64,000 bases of DNA from Corynebacterium matruchotii (GTDB lineage Bacteria; Actinomycetota; Actinomycetes; Mycobacteriales; Mycobacteriaceae). The stretch is from assembly GCF_011612265.2 (NCBI RefSeq), contig NZ_CP050134.2, forward strand, positions 1,922,001-1,986,000. The letters run 5' to 3'. The stretch's first letter is position 1, and every line of letters starts with the position of its first letter. Position numbers and translations under genes: made by a program. Positions 31,066 to 40,714 of the stretch are shown piece after piece. The notes beneath the pieces are model-generated. The model made no database searches. It saw only the letters and a program-made list of their open reading frames with translations, and was not told where the DNA came from.

Positions 31066-31968
31066 CTATTTGCGGACATACCAGCGGAGAGTGCCTTGGG
31101 CGGTGATGGCTGCGAAGGCGATGCCGATGAGTGCCACGATGGGGGTGATGAGCCAAATGTCTGCGGTGGTGACTCGGGCGACGAGTTGGGAGTCGTAAAG
31201 GACTTTGAGGATTTTGTCGACGACCCAGATTTTTCCGGCGAAGAGGGCGAGGGCGGAGAGGATGGAGCCGGCAAGGACTGCGATGATGGCTTCGAGCACG
31301 AAGGGGGCTTGGGTGTACCAGCGGGAGGCGCCGACCATGCGCATGATTTCGGTTTCTTGGCGACGGTTGAATGCGGTGATTTGCACCATGTTGACGATGA
31401 GGAAGATGGCTGCAAGTGCTTGGACTGCGGCGAAGAGGAAGGTGGCGTTGCGGATGGCGTCAAGGTTGCTGGTGGCGTCGCTGAGGTCGTCGACTTGGTC
31501 GATGATGGTTGCTACTTGGGGTAGTTGCCGGATGGGGTTGAGGGGTGTGGTATCGAGGGGGTTAGTGAGTCGAACGTGGAGCGCTGCGGGGAGCGCATCA
31601 GGGGAGGTTTCCTTGACGAGGAGCGGGTCGGATTCTTGGAAGAGTTCGACGTACCTTTGGTAGGACTGTTCGCGGGACCGGAAGGTGACGGATGCTACCC
31701 CATCGGATTTGCTGAGTAGATCGCGGACTTCGGTGCATTCTTTGCTGGTGCAGTCTTTGTCTTTGGCGGAAACGTCGTCGTTGAATTGGACCATGACTTC
31801 TACGCGGTCGAGGTAGATGTCTTTGGTACGTTCGGTCATGGTGGTGACGAGGAAGCCGGTGGCGAGTAGGGCGAGGGAGATGGCGGTGGTGATAATGAGC
31901 GCCATGGTCATGGTGAGGTTGCGTCCGAGTCCTCGGAGTGCTTCGCGGATGACGAAGTTGAAGCTCAT
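31066..31968 (-). CDS. ftsX: cell-division ABC permease FtsX
   Basis: 300 residues, four membrane spans: one near the N-terminus (about 21-43) and three near the end, with an extracytoplasmic loop (about 45-170) that in actinobacteria activates peptidoglycan hydrolases such as RipC. MSFNFVIREALRGLGRNLTM is the typical start. It sits 45 bp after ftsE. Confidence 0.94.
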   Translation of the reverse strand: MSFNFVIREALRGLGRNLTMTMALIITTAISLALLATGFLVTTMTERTKDIYLDRVEVMVQFNDDVSAKDKDCTSKECTEVRDLLSKSDGVASVTFRSREQSYQRYVELFQESDPLLVKETSPDALPAALHVRLTNPLDTTPLNPIRQLPQVATIIDQVDDLSDATSNLDAIRNATFLFAAVQALAAIFLIVNMVQITAFNRRQETEIMRMVGASRWYTQAPFVLEAIIAVLAGSILSALALFAGKIWVVDKILKVLYDSQLVARVTTADIWLITPIVALIGIAFAAITAQGTLRWYVRK

Positions 31969-32013
31969 GATTGTCCTCTCTTGGGTGCTGCTTGTGTGGA
32001 TGGCTGGTGGGTT

Positions 32014-32700
32014 TTATGCTTCGCCGTAAACACCGTGGGCGTCATCGCGGACGAGGTTGCCGAGTTTGAGTTCGATGACTCGGCGGCGCATGTCATTGAC
32101 GGCGCGGGCGTTGTGGGTGGACATGACGATGGTGGTGCCGGTGCGGTTGATTTGGTTGAGGAGGACCATGATGCCGTCAGCGGTTTCGGGGTCGAGGTTG
32201 CCGGTGGGTTCGTCGGCGAGCAGCACGAGGGGGCGGTTGACGAAGGCGCGGGCGATGGCGACGCGTTGTTGTTCGCCACCGGAGAGTTCGTGGGGGTAGC
32301 GGTTTTCTTTGCCAGCAAGGTCGACGAGTTCGAGGGTGTTGGGGACGATGCGGGCGATTTTGTCTTTTCTGGTTCCTATGACTTCCAGGGCGAAGGCTAC
32401 GTTATCGTAGACGGTTTTTTGTTGGAGGAGTCGAAAGTCTTGGAAGACGTAGCCGATTTTTTGCCGCAGTTTGTTGATCTGGCGGCCTTTGAGTTTATTA
32501 ACGTGGAAGTCGTCGATGTGGATGTCGCCGTAGGTGACGTTGGTTTCGCGGATCATGAGTTCGAGGAAGGTGGATTTGCCGGAGCCGGAGGGGCCGATGA
32601 GGAAGACAAAATCGCCTTTGTCGATGGTGAGCGAAATTTCGTTGAGTGCTGGGCGGGTTGAGGTTTTATAGAGTTTGGTGACGTTGTCAAAGGTGATCAC
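32014..32700 (-). CDS. ftsE: cell-division ATPase FtsE
   Basis: 228 residues. Walker [10 protein letters not shown] (about 35-43), signature [14 protein letters not shown], Walker [13 protein letters not shown]. Forms the ATPase of the FtsEX complex that links septum assembly with wall hydrolysis. Starts 63 bp after prfB; a small AGCCCC/GGGGCT hairpin lies between them. Confidence 0.95.
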   Translation of the reverse strand: MITFDNVTKLYKTSTRPALNEISLTIDKGDFVFLIGPSGSGKSTFLELMIRETNVTYGDIHIDDFHVNKLKGRQINKLRQKIGYVFQDFRLLQQKTVYDNVAFALEVIGTRKDKIARIVPNTLELVDLAGKENRYPHELSGGEQQRVAIARAFVNRPLVLLADEPTGNLDPETADGIMVLLNQINRTGTTIVMSTHNARAVNDMRRRVIELKLGNLVRDDAHGVYGEA

Positions 32701-32763
32701 TTAGACCACTGTAGCCAAGCCCCTGTGATTGTTGGGGCTCATGATGCTCGTGTTGCAGGGGTT

Positions 32764-33870
32764 TTATTTGGTTTCGGTGTGTTGTCCCTTGCGCCACCGA
32801 ATCCCTGCTTCGAGGAATTTATCAAGGTCACCGTCTAACACTTTTTGGGGATCCCCCACTTCGAAGCCGGTGCGGAGATCTTTCACCATTTGGAAGGGGT
32901 GGAGCACATAGTTGCGCATTTGGTTGCCCCATGATGCGTTTCCGCCGGCGCCGAGGGCATCTAGCTCCGCGCGTTCTTCTTGGCGTTTGCGTTCCAGGAG
33001 TTTTGCCTGGAGCACGCGCAGCGCCGAGGCTTTATTTTGAATTTGGGATTTTTCGTTTTGGCAGGTGACAACGATACCGGTAGGAATGTGGGTGAGTCGC
33101 ACGGCGGAGTCGGTAGTGTTGACGGATTGGCCGCCCGGCCCGGAGGAGCGGTAGACGTCGACTCGTAGTTCCGAGTCGGGGATGTCGATATGGTCGGTGA
33201 TTTCCACCACTGGGAGTACTTCCACTTCGGCGAAGGAGGTTTGCCGGCGGGCTTGGTTGTCGAAGGGGGAAATACGCACGAGCCGGTGCACGCCTTGTTC
33301 CACCGATAAGGTACCGTACATATATTCGCCGTGGACGATAAAGGTGGCTGATTTTATTCCGGCCTCTTCGGCGTAGGAGATGTCGTACACTTCTACTTTG
33401 CGTCCCTGTTTTTCGGCCCATCGAATATACATGCGCATGAGCATTTCGGCCCAGTCCGCAGCGTCGACGCCGCCCGCACCGGAGCGGATGTTGATGAGTG
33501 CTTCCCGGGAATCGTATTCCCCGGACAGCATGGTGGTGACTTCGAGGGCATCAATGTCGGCCCGCAGGTCGGTGAGTTCTTCGTCGGCAATGTCGGTGCC
33601 TTCGCCTTCTTCTTCGGCGAGTTCATACATGATGGGCAGGTCGGTGAGCCGGGAGCGTAGTGATTGCAATCTCTTCAGCTGGACTTGTACTTGCGATAAT
33701 TCGCTGGTGACCTGTTGCGCGTGTTCGGGGTCATCCCACAGGCTGGGGTCGGCGGCTTTTGCTGCTAGTTCCCGGGCACGATCACTCAAATCGGCAGGGT
33801 TCATCACCTTTTCAATCGAGGTCAGGGTGGTATCAAGCGCAGTAAGTTCGGCTGAAGTCTCGGGTCGCAT
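32764..33870 (-). CDS. prfB: peptide chain release factor 2
   Basis: 368 residues from ATG 33870 (a GTG two codons upstream is possible). Reads UGA and UAA stops. Contains the tripeptide SPF-like element at [10 protein letters not shown] and the catalytic GGQ (in [10 protein letters not shown]). The frame is continuous from the start, so there is no programmed +1 frameshift as in Escherichia coli. First gene of the prfB-ftsE-ftsX-smpB run. Confidence 0.95.
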   Translation of the reverse strand: MRPETSAELTALDTTLTSIEKVMNPADLSDRARELAAKAADPSLWDDPEHAQQVTSELSQVQVQLKRLQSLRSRLTDLPIMYELAEEEGEGTDIADEELTDLRADIDALEVTTMLSGEYDSREALINIRSGAGGVDAADWAEMLMRMYIRWAEKQGRKVEVYDISYAEEAGIKSATFIVHGEYMYGTLSVEQGVHRLVRISPFDNQARRQTSFAEVEVLPVVEITDHIDIPDSELRVDVYRSSGPGGQSVNTTDSAVRLTHIPTGIVVTCQNEKSQIQNKASALRVLQAKLLERKRQEERAELDALGAGGNASWGNQMRNYVLHPFQMVKDLRTGFEVGDPQKVLDGDLDKFLEAGIRWRKGQHTETK

Positions 33871-33965
33871 AACCACCTAGTTTATCGCACGCTGCCGGGG
33901 GAAAATGGTAATCGCACTGCTAGGCGCATGGATTTTCTTCACTGTGACAGGGCACAATAGACATC

Positions 33966-34811
33966 ATGAGTTCTCCAACACCATTACATGAGATGATTCC
34001 GGCGTTGATTAAAACCTTTGCAGTGGGGCATGAGACCGATAGTGATGAGCATTTGGCTCAGGCCTTGGTGTATAACGCGGGCCGGTTGGCGTGGCGGTTG
34101 CGTGAGGCGGGGCTGCAAGCCCCGGAGCAGAAGACGTCGGTGTCCGATATTGTGACTGAGGCGGATAAGGCCGCGGAGGCGTTTGTGGCTGGGGTGTTGG
34201 AGTTGGTGCGTCCGGCGGATGGGGTATTGGGCGAGGAGGGTACCCAGCGGCCCTCGGAGAGCGGCAAGACGTGGGTGATCGACCCGGTGGATGGTACCTA
34301 TAATTTTGCGTCCGGCAGTGACTATTTTTGTTCGGCGGTGGCGTTGGTGTCGGGTTCGCCTGCGGATCCCACCGAGGTGCATTTCGGTGCGGTGCATCGG
34401 CCGGCCATGGGATACACGTGGTTTGGCGGGCCGAATATTTCTTCGACTAAAGACGGCAAACCCTTAACGCCATTGGTGGATAAGCCATTAAATATGGTGT
34501 CGTTGGGCACATATATTCACCCGTCATCGCTCGCTGATCCGAAAATCTTTTCGGCATGGAATAAGGTGGCAGCCCGGGTCGCAACGCTGCGGATGCTGGG
34601 GGCGGGGTCGATTGATTTGGCAACGGTTGCCGATGGTGGGTTAGGCGTGTGGCTGCAGCATAGCGTTGCGGATTGGGATTGGCTTCCCGGGCAGGCTTTG
34701 GTGGCCGGCGTGGGCGGATTATGCCAACGTGTAGCAGCGGGCGGGGTAACATGGTCGGTTGCCGGCAATCACCAGGCTGCCACTGAACTCATCGAACTGC
34801 TCCAAGGTTAA
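33966..34811 (+). CDS. inositol-monophosphatase-family phosphatase
   Basis: 281 residues. Metal-binding motifs: VLGEEGTQR (Glu), WVIDPVDGTYNF (Asp-Pro-x-Asp-Gly-Thr) and VADWDWLPG (WD). Family members remove phosphate from inositol or sugar phosphates. It is divergent from prfB and only 3 bp before hisN, so the two form an operon; in other corynebacteria an IMPase-type gene lies at this spot. Substrate not fixed by sequence. Confidence 0.85.
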   Translation: MSSPTPLHEMIPALIKTFAVGHETDSDEHLAQALVYNAGRLAWRLREAGLQAPEQKTSVSDIVTEADKAAEAFVAGVLELVRPADGVLGEEGTQRPSESGKTWVIDPVDGTYNFASGSDYFCSAVALVSGSPADPTEVHFGAVHRPAMGYTWFGGPNISSTKDGKPLTPLVDKPLNMVSLGTYIHPSSLADPKIFSAWNKVAARVATLRMLGAGSIDLATVADGGLGVWLQHSVADWDWLPGQALVAGVGGLCQRVAAGGVTWSVAGNHQAATELIELLQG

Positions 34812-34814
34812 CGA

Positions 34815-35600
34815 ATGCCCTACCGCTCTGATATTGATTTTGCGCTCACCCTTGCGAATACCGCGGATGCTATCACCGTGGATCGTTTTGAGGCGACGGA
34901 TCTGAATGTCTCATCGAAGCCCGACATGACACCCGTGTCCGACGCCGACGTCGCCTGCGAACAGGAGTTGCGCCGGCTGATTACGCAGCAGTACCCCAAC
35001 GACACAATTGTGGGGGAAGAATTTGGGGGCGACGCGGAATTTGCTGGTAGGCAGTGGATTATCGACCCTATTGATGGCACGAAAAACTTTGTGCGGGGCG
35101 TGCCAGTGTGGGCGACGCTCATTGCGTTGCTTGTCGACGGCATCCCCACGGTGGGAGTGATTTCGGCACCAGCTTTGGGCCGTCGTTGGTGGGCCGCTAC
35201 CGGGCATGGGGCATTCCGGTCGGTGAATAATGTCACCAAGAAAATTCGGGTATCGAATGTCAGTTCGCTAGAAAATGCCTCCATTTCCTTCTCATCTTTG
35301 GAGGGGTGGCAGCAGCTAGGGATACGTGACCGGTTTCTGCAACTCACCGACGACACTTGGCGACTCCGGGGATTTGGGGATTTCTTCTCCTATTGCCTCG
35401 TGGCGGAGGGTGCAGTGGATATTGCGGCGGAACCGGAGGTATCGCTGTGGGATTTAGCGCCGTTAGCCGTGTTGGTGACCGAGGCCGGGGGGCGGTTTAC
35501 GTCGTTAAGCGGTGTGGACGGACCACATGGCGGCTCGGCGATAGCCACAAATGGGTTACTACATGACCAGGTGTTACGGTATCTTAGTCCCGCGGAATAG
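34815..35600 (+). CDS. hisN: histidinol-phosphatase
   Basis: 261 residues of the IMPase fold: [24 protein letters not shown] and [16 protein letters not shown]. The [16 protein letters not shown] stretch and position next to the IMPase gene match actinobacterial HisN, which removes phosphate from histidinol phosphate in histidine synthesis. Begins three bases after the upstream stop, so translation is likely coupled. Confidence 0.85.
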   Translation: MPYRSDIDFALTLANTADAITVDRFEATDLNVSSKPDMTPVSDADVACEQELRRLITQQYPNDTIVGEEFGGDAEFAGRQWIIDPIDGTKNFVRGVPVWATLIALLVDGIPTVGVISAPALGRRWWAATGHGAFRSVNNVTKKIRVSNVSSLENASISFSSLEGWQQLGIRDRFLQLTDDTWRLRGFGDFFSYCLVAEGAVDIAAEPEVSLWDLAPLAVLVTEAGGRFTSLSGVDGPHGGSAIATNGLLHDQVLRYLSPAE

Positions 35601-35682
35601 CAAGATAAGCAATAACGCTAGCTTTTTATAGAATTTTGGATACAATAGTACCAAATTCGCTATTGGTTGAAAGAGCGTTATT

Positions 35683-36048
35683 GTGACCGTCCCTAGATCC
35701 CCATCAGACACGCCGCCACCGCATGATTTTCGTTCGCCGGGGGTTCGTCTGCTTACCTATATCGTTGCGGGCACTACCGCACTCCTGGTCATCATTTTCC
35801 CCCTCATTGACCATGGGTTTTCCAGCGGGGAACTCTATTCCTTCTTATGCGTTATCAGCACGGTGATGTTCATTGCCGTGGGACACGTCATGCGGTTAAA
35901 AACCGTGATTGCGCTCGGCGTCATTATGGCGTTATGGGCCGGTATATACCAAAGCGTAATTGCCGCATTAGCGCTGCCAACCTCGCCGTCCCCAGTATCT
36001 GCCCCGGAAAATATATCACCTCTGACCGCCACCGCCGTGACGATGTGA
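35683..36048 (+). CDS. small membrane protein
   Basis: 121 residues from GTG 35683. Pro-rich cytoplasmic start, then three or four hydrophobic segments. No family recognised. AAGAG is the only ribosome-site candidate. A similar-sized membrane protein follows. Confidence 0.55.
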   Translation: MTVPRSPSDTPPPHDFRSPGVRLLTYIVAGTTALLVIIFPLIDHGFSSGELYSFLCVISTVMFIAVGHVMRLKTVIALGVIMALWAGIYQSVIAALALPTSPSPVSAPENISPLTATAVTM

Positions 36049-36186
36049 TAATTAATCACGCAACGCACCGCAGTAAATAACAATATAACCGTGTAATTAC
36101 GCTACGATGCTGGGTGATTTAGGGAAAATACGACAGATACTACAAAGTAAAATCTATAATTCGATATGTAGATTAAGGACAATCCT

Positions 36187-36480
36187 ATGCCTCGCCTCCG
36201 GTTCCACAATCTCAATAATGGCACGAATAACCGCATCGGCTCGGAAGACATCACCTCGACCGCCCTGCTTATCTTTTGTGCCGTCGTAGTATTGATCCCA
36301 GTCACGGGAATCGCCACGTTTACCTGGTACATGCCGTTCGCCTTCTTCAGTGGCGTCGCAGTCATGTTTTGCGGCACCGTCGTGCAATCCAGTCGCGTAG
36401 TCGTGGCAGGTACCGCTGTCGCAGCCTGGACCGTGATTAGTCCCCTGCTCTATTTGTGGATGAGCAACCTCACCGTTTAG
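36187..36480 (+). CDS. small membrane protein
   Basis: 97 residues with three hydrophobic segments (TALLIFCAVVVLIPVTGIA, WYMPFAFFSGVAVMF, VAAWTVISPLLYLWM). It resembles the preceding gene in size and type but not clearly in sequence. A terminator follows. Confidence 0.55.
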   Translation: MPRLRFHNLNNGTNNRIGSEDITSTALLIFCAVVVLIPVTGIATFTWYMPFAFFSGVAVMFCGTVVQSSRVVVAGTAVAAWTVISPLLYLWMSNLTV

Positions 36481-36496
36481 CCACCACCATAAGCGT

Positions 36497-36538
36497 AAAC
36501 CCGCCCCGTGGTCCCATATGGACCGGTGAGGCGGGTTA
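36497..36538 (+). terminator. terminator between convergent genes
   Basis: AAACCCGCC and GGCGGGTTA pair, with nested GGTCC-CATAT-GGACC. Serves both the small membrane gene and the convergent protease gene. Confidence 0.75.
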
Positions 36539-36570
36539 CATTATTTTCCGAAGATTATCTGCAAGCGGAT

Positions 36571-38250
36571 TTAGTCGTCCGGGAGCCGGAAACCGGCACC
36601 AACGCCATCCTTAGCGTCAATGTCGTGACGCACTGCTTCAAAGTTCGTGGAAATCGTCGGCATGTGGGCCGAGCCCTGCCATGGGGTGCGGCAGGACAGG
36701 TTATGGTCGGGCAATGCGCCACCGGACACCATGCCCACCAGGCGATCGCCTTCCATCACGGGCGCACCGGAATCACCGGCCATGGCACACACTTGCGATA
36801 CGTTACGGCCTTCATCAGCCACCCACACATGACCACAGGTAGTACCGCTGGCGACACCAGTCTTGCACACACGCTTCCACTGGCCAGGGGTTTCCCCACC
36901 AACATGGTTGACAGTCACGTTGTTATAGTGGCGGCTCACCCGAGCATTCGAATCCAATTCGATGACCGAGTAATCCAATTCCTTGTTCGAATCCACAACC
37001 GTACCGGAACGGCCCACCCGCCAAGAGTCAGCGGATTTCACCGGATCCCCGGGATTACCACAGTGCCCGGCGGTGATAGCAACCTTGCGGCCCTGCTTAT
37101 CGTAGCCGGTGGCGGCAACAGTGCACAGCTGATTATCGCCGACGTATACCGGGGTGGATGGGCCATACAGGGAATTGCCCTCCCGTTCGGTAAACACCGA
37201 GGCCAGCGGGGTATCCGGCTGGTCAAACCAGGAGCCCGGCACCCGATGCAATACCCGGTTTGCGGTGAACCGCTGCGCCATAAACTTGGAGAACGGATCA
37301 TACTGCCAGTGGTAGTTCGGGCCATCAATGATGGGCCGATAGTCCTTCCCCACTTCCTTATACGGCTCCCCGGCATAGTTCACCCCAGAGCTAGCCAATT
37401 GGGCCACCTGAGACTCAAACTGGGCAACCTGAGCCTCGAATTCAGCCGCATTGCGGTTAATGTTGGGCCGCTGCATCAGCTTATTTGCCGAATACTCGGT
37501 CGAGCTGAGCGAACCATCGCGCAGCTTATTGATGTTTTCGAATAATTGGCTCACGCTACTGATTGCTCGTTCCGATGGTGCGGTAGCCTCTTTGATTTGG
37601 GCATCAATATACCGGCGCACGAGTGGCGGAGTTTCGGTTCGCCCCGGCTCATACTCATCCGAGTCGGCACCAGCTTCGGTATCCTGAGTTTTATTCTCAG
37701 GTTTTTCCGTGTTCACGATGTTTGCTGCGCTCTCCAACGCATTTGCAGGCACGCTCGGCACATTTGGCACGGTTGGAACATTCGGGGTCTCTGGCGTTAC
37801 GGCGGTCTCGGGCACGCTTGGCGACGGCGCCGGCTGTTGGGAGCTACCAGTCACCGAATTAATCGCTGACGAAAGCTCAGAAGAAATCCGTGGCACTACC
37901 TCGGGCATTGCCTGCTCCGGGGGAATATCCTGCGTGAAATTCGGAACAGCCGGGGCCTCCGGAACGGTGGGCGCAACCGGTGTGGCAGCCGATAAGGAAT
38001 TCACCGCGGAATCCACAGCCTGCTGCGCATTTTGGGCTGCCTGCTCGGCATTTTGCACCGCAGCGACTGCCCCATTGGTCACGGCCGGGTCGACAGGGAT
38101 ACCGGCATTCGTCAGTTCTTGAGCCGTCTGTGAAACAACATCAGACGCAGAAGTCGGCTCAAGCGCCCCAGCGCTAGGGATGGTTGTCATCCCCAACGAG
38201 CTCACAAACGCTGCGATAGCAAGGCAGCGAAAGGTGGACTTTTTATGCAT
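36571..38250 (-). CDS. secreted trypsin-like serine protease with long N-terminal region
   Basis: 559 residues from ATG 38250, chosen because GGGAGAGAGG lies upstream and a signal peptide follows (cleavage near AGA, about residue 29). Residues about 30-200 are Ala/Pro/Val-rich with helical stretches (NAEQAAQNAQQAVDSA) and PxVP repeats; about 200-330 a helical linker. The protease domain (about 340-559) has His in ITAGHCG, Asp in LDYSVIEL and Ser in AGDSGAP, with several Cys for disulfides. A TTACCCCC-like motif lies 89 bp upstream. Substrate unknown. Confidence 0.82.
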   Translation of the reverse strand: MHKKSTFRCLAIAAFVSSLGMTTIPSAGALEPTSASDVVSQTAQELTNAGIPVDPAVTNGAVAAVQNAEQAAQNAQQAVDSAVNSLSAATPVAPTVPEAPAVPNFTQDIPPEQAMPEVVPRISSELSSAINSVTGSSQQPAPSPSVPETAVTPETPNVPTVPNVPSVPANALESAANIVNTEKPENKTQDTEAGADSDEYEPGRTETPPLVRRYIDAQIKEATAPSERAISSVSQLFENINKLRDGSLSSTEYSANKLMQRPNINRNAAEFEAQVAQFESQVAQLASSGVNYAGEPYKEVGKDYRPIIDGPNYHWQYDPFSKFMAQRFTANRVLHRVPGSWFDQPDTPLASVFTEREGNSLYGPSTPVYVGDNQLCTVAATGYDKQGRKVAITAGHCGNPGDPVKSADSWRVGRSGTVVDSNKELDYSVIELDSNARVSRHYNNVTVNHVGGETPGQWKRVCKTGVASGTTCGHVWVADEGRNVSQVCAMAGDSGAPVMEGDRLVGMVSGGALPDHNLSCRTPWQGSAHMPTISTNFEAVRHDIDAKDGVGAGFRLPDD

Positions 38251-38338
38251 GAAGCAAAGCCTCTCTCCCATAGAAAAACGGGGGTCAATTGTTAAGCTGT
38301 GGCTATCATGCCATGGAATTTAGTTAGTCGGTACCATC

Positions 38339-38345
38339 TACCCCC
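38339..38345 (-). promoter_or_regulatory. TACCCCC motif upstream of secreted protease
   Basis: CTACCCCCATC, 89 bp before the start codon; same type as at 10330, 46668 and 47566. Confidence 0.4.
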
Positions 38346-38440
38346 ATCAGGGTTATGCCAGGGGGTCATTAGAGTGCTACCAGAATACCACCAGAATGCT
38401 ACCAGGATCCTGACAGGATATTGCCAGAATGCCATCGCAG
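38345..38440. repeat. degenerate short tandem repeat (ACCAGAATGCT type)
   Basis: TGCCAGGG, TACCAGAATAC, CACCAGAATGC, TACCAGGATCC, TGACAGGATAT, TGCCAGAATGC follow each other at 10-11 bp steps, close to one helical turn, between the protease promoter region and the end of the transcarboxylase operon. Could be a protein-binding array. Confidence 0.5.
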
Positions 38441-38459
38441 CGATGTGTGTGAGCTAGGC

Positions 38460-38822
38460 TTATTCGATTTCGACTAGTGCCTGCCCACCCTGTACGGAAT
38501 CACCTACGGCGACATGCACCGCAGTCACTACACCAGCATTGGGTGCTGTGATTTCGGTCTCCATTTTCATAGCTTCGAGGATGAGCAATACCTGCCCTGC
38601 CTCAATCTCATCACCCTGGTTAACCAGGATCTTAAACACTGAGCCGGCCAGCGGCGCAATGACGGCGTTAGCGGACACGCCCTGCACGGATGCAGTAGCT
38701 GGCTCCTGATGGTTGGCGTTGCCGCCACCCCCAAAGACGATCGAGCCTAACTGCCGGCGTTCTTCTTCGACCTCAACTTCGACAGCATAGGCAATACCGT
38801 TGACGGTCACGGTGAGTTTCAT
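38460..38822 (-). CDS. biotin carboxyl-carrier subunit of transcarboxylase (1.3S type)
   Basis: 120 residues. Biotinylation site EAMKMETE (Lys about residue 86) in a barrel-sandwich domain; N-terminal part [20 protein letters not shown], a Gly/Asn/Ala linker between. Carries CO2 between the 12S and 5S subunits. Last gene of the operon. Confidence 0.88.
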   Translation of the reverse strand: MKLTVTVNGIAYAVEVEVEEERRQLGSIVFGGGGNANHQEPATASVQGVSANAVIAPLAGSVFKILVNQGDEIEAGQVLLILEAMKMETEITAPNAGVVTAVHVAVGDSVQGGQALVEIE

Positions 38823-38850
38823 GTGTTTTCCTCTTCTGATATTTCAGTCG

Positions 38851-39111
38851 TTAATTCTCCAGCATGCGCTGCTGGACCGATTGGCGACCTTGGGCGGCCC
38901 AAGTACGGTGCCGCAGGTAGTGCACCGCCTTCACCTTGCCCTTATTCCCCATAAACGCACTGACTGCTGCCGAAATGGCAATGATGACGTCTTCTGGAAT
39001 GGAAGCATCGGAGCGTTTGCGTAGCTCAGCGATCTCCGCCTCGGCTTGGTCGAGACGAGCACTGAGCTTATGGACAAGCTCAACCAGTTCTTGATTGGTT
39101 AATTCACTCAT
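38851..39111 (-). CDS. small accessory protein of the transcarboxylase operon
   Basis: 86 residues: a coiled coil (LVELVHKLSARLDQAEAEIA) followed by VIIAISAAVSAFMGNKGKVK and WAAQGRQSVQQRM. Similar small proteins lie in transcarboxylase and methylmalonyl-CoA decarboxylase operons. It may help assembly; no direct evidence. 23 bp after the 12S gene and 28 bp before the carrier gene. Confidence 0.72.
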   Translation of the reverse strand: MSELTNQELVELVHKLSARLDQAEAEIAELRKRSDASIPEDVIIAISAAVSAFMGNKGKVKAVHYLRHRTWAAQGRQSVQQRMLEN

Positions 39112-39134
39112 GATTTTTCGCCTTGGTGGTGTTT

Positions 39135-40691
39135 TTATGATGGGGACAGGCCGTGCTTCTTCTTCGGCCGGTGCACCCGCTTATTCGCCAAGATTTCCAG
39201 TGCATTCGCAATATGCCGACGGGTATCCGCCGGGTCGATGATGTCGTCGACCAAGCCCCGGGATGCAGCCATGAACGGCGTGGAGAAGGTTTCTTTGTAC
39301 AGGGCGATGAGTTCTTCCCGCTTAGCGGCAGGATCCTCGGCGTCGGCGATTTCCTTCCGGAACACCACATTGACGGCACCTTCGGCACCCATAACGGCGA
39401 TTTCGGCGGTGGGCCAGGCAAAGACCCGATCCGCACCCAGGTCCTTCGAGCACATGGCCAGGTGGGCGCCACCGTAGGACTTGCGCAATTCCACGGTCAC
39501 CTTCGGCACCGAGGCCGACGAATAGGCGTAGAGCATCTTGGCACCGTGGCGGATAATGCCACCATGTTCCTGGGCCACGCCAGGCATGAAGCCGGGCACA
39601 TCCACCAGGGTGACCAGCGGGATATTAAAGGCGTTACAGAAGCGGATGAACTGCGACCCCTTGTCAGAGGAGTCAATATCAAGCACACCGGACATGACGT
39701 TGGGCTGGTTAGCAATCACACCAACGGTACGACCCACGATACGACCGAAGCCCACCACAATATTACGGGCAAAACCGGCCTGGACTTCGAGGAAATCCCC
39801 ACGGTCCACAATGCGGGTGATGATTTCCCGCACATCGTAGCCCTTCTTGCCCTCAACGGGAACAATGTCACGCAATTCGTAATCGGGTTCCACCACCGGA
39901 TCGGGATCCACCACCGGCGGCTCCTCCGTGTTGTTTTGCGGCAGGAAGCTCAGCAGTTTTTGGGCGATCAGGATTGCTTGTTCGTCATCATCGGCAATGA
40001 AGTGAATGTTGCCGGACTTGGTCATGTGGGCATCGGCACCGCCAAGCTGTTCGGTGGTGACTTCTTCACCGGTGACCGACTTAATCACGCCGGGGCCGGT
40101 AATAAACATATTGGCCTGCCGGGTTTGGATAATGAAGTCGGTGAGGGCCGGCGAATAGGCGGCGCCCCCGGCACAGGGGCCAGCAATGATGGAAATCTGG
40201 GGAACCAGACCAGATAGCAGCACATTGTGGTAGAACACCTTGCCATAGCCAGACAGGGAGTCAATGCCTTCCTGTACGCGGGCTCCACCGGAGTCGTTAA
40301 TGAAGATGAATGGCGTGCCGGTCGTGGCGGACGCTTCCATCATGGCCGCAACTTTGTTCGACTGGGTTTCGCCGGCGGAACCACCCATAACGGTGAAGTC
40401 TTGGGAGGCAATGTGTAGTGGGCGGCCGAAAACGGCGCCGGAGCCGGTTACCACACCATCGGCGGGTGCATCGGCTTTGTCCATGCCGAAATGGGTGGTG
40501 CGGTGCTTAGCAAACATTCCGGTTTCGAAGAACGTATCGTCGTCGACAAGCAAATTGATGCGTTCACGTGCGGTGAGCTTGCCTTTGGCGTGTTGTTTTT
40601 CAATTTTTTCTTCGCCGCCGCCTAATTCAACCTTATGGCGGGCTTCGGCCAATTGTTCGAGACGCTGCTCCATGGTTGGGTCATTAGCCAT
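39135..40691 (-). CDS. methylmalonyl-CoA carboxytransferase 12S subunit (acyl-CoA carboxylase beta family)
   Basis: 518 residues, two crotonase-like halves. DSGGARVQEG and GPCAGGAAYSPAL in the first half, VDVPGFMPGVAQEHGG and GAEGAVNV in the second are the CoA- and biotin-site motifs. Because it lies with 5S and 1.3S genes and no biotin carboxylase gene, I read it as the 12S part that takes the carboxyl from methylmalonyl-CoA, rather than a propionyl-CoA carboxylase. Confidence 0.85.
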   Translation of the reverse strand: MANDPTMEQRLEQLAEARHKVELGGGEEKIEKQHAKGKLTARERINLLVDDDTFFETGMFAKHRTTHFGMDKADAPADGVVTGSGAVFGRPLHIASQDFTVMGGSAGETQSNKVAAMMEASATTGTPFIFINDSGGARVQEGIDSLSGYGKVFYHNVLLSGLVPQISIIAGPCAGGAAYSPALTDFIIQTRQANMFITGPGVIKSVTGEEVTTEQLGGADAHMTKSGNIHFIADDDEQAILIAQKLLSFLPQNNTEEPPVVDPDPVVEPDYELRDIVPVEGKKGYDVREIITRIVDRGDFLEVQAGFARNIVVGFGRIVGRTVGVIANQPNVMSGVLDIDSSDKGSQFIRFCNAFNIPLVTLVDVPGFMPGVAQEHGGIIRHGAKMLYAYSSASVPKVTVELRKSYGGAHLAMCSKDLGADRVFAWPTAEIAVMGAEGAVNVVFRKEIADAEDPAAKREELIALYKETFSTPFMAASRGLVDDIIDPADTRRHIANALEILANKRVHRPKKKHGLSPS

Positions 40692-40714
40692 GATCTCTCC
40701 TTATTACTTCGACG

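Noticed and set aside
30952..31524. Acidic 190-codon frame opposite ftsX
   Set aside because: Composition (Asp/Glu/Gly/Val) is typical of the complement of a GC-biased gene; ftsX is certain on the other strand.
31981..32661. 226-codon frame opposite ftsE
   Set aside because: Same reason; lies exactly over the ftsE coding region.
32717..32742. Terminator between prfB and ftsE
   Set aside because: AGCCCC/GGGGCT hairpin has no T-run on the gene strand, and the genes are normally one unit.
33935..33965. GlxR site before the IMPase-family gene
   Set aside because: TGTGACAGGGCACA has a 6-bp centre instead of the 8 bp between TGTG and CACA in the GlxR consensus.
39153..40217. 354-codon frame opposite the 12S subunit
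   Set aside because: His/Gly-rich shadow of the carboxytransferase gene; no start signals.
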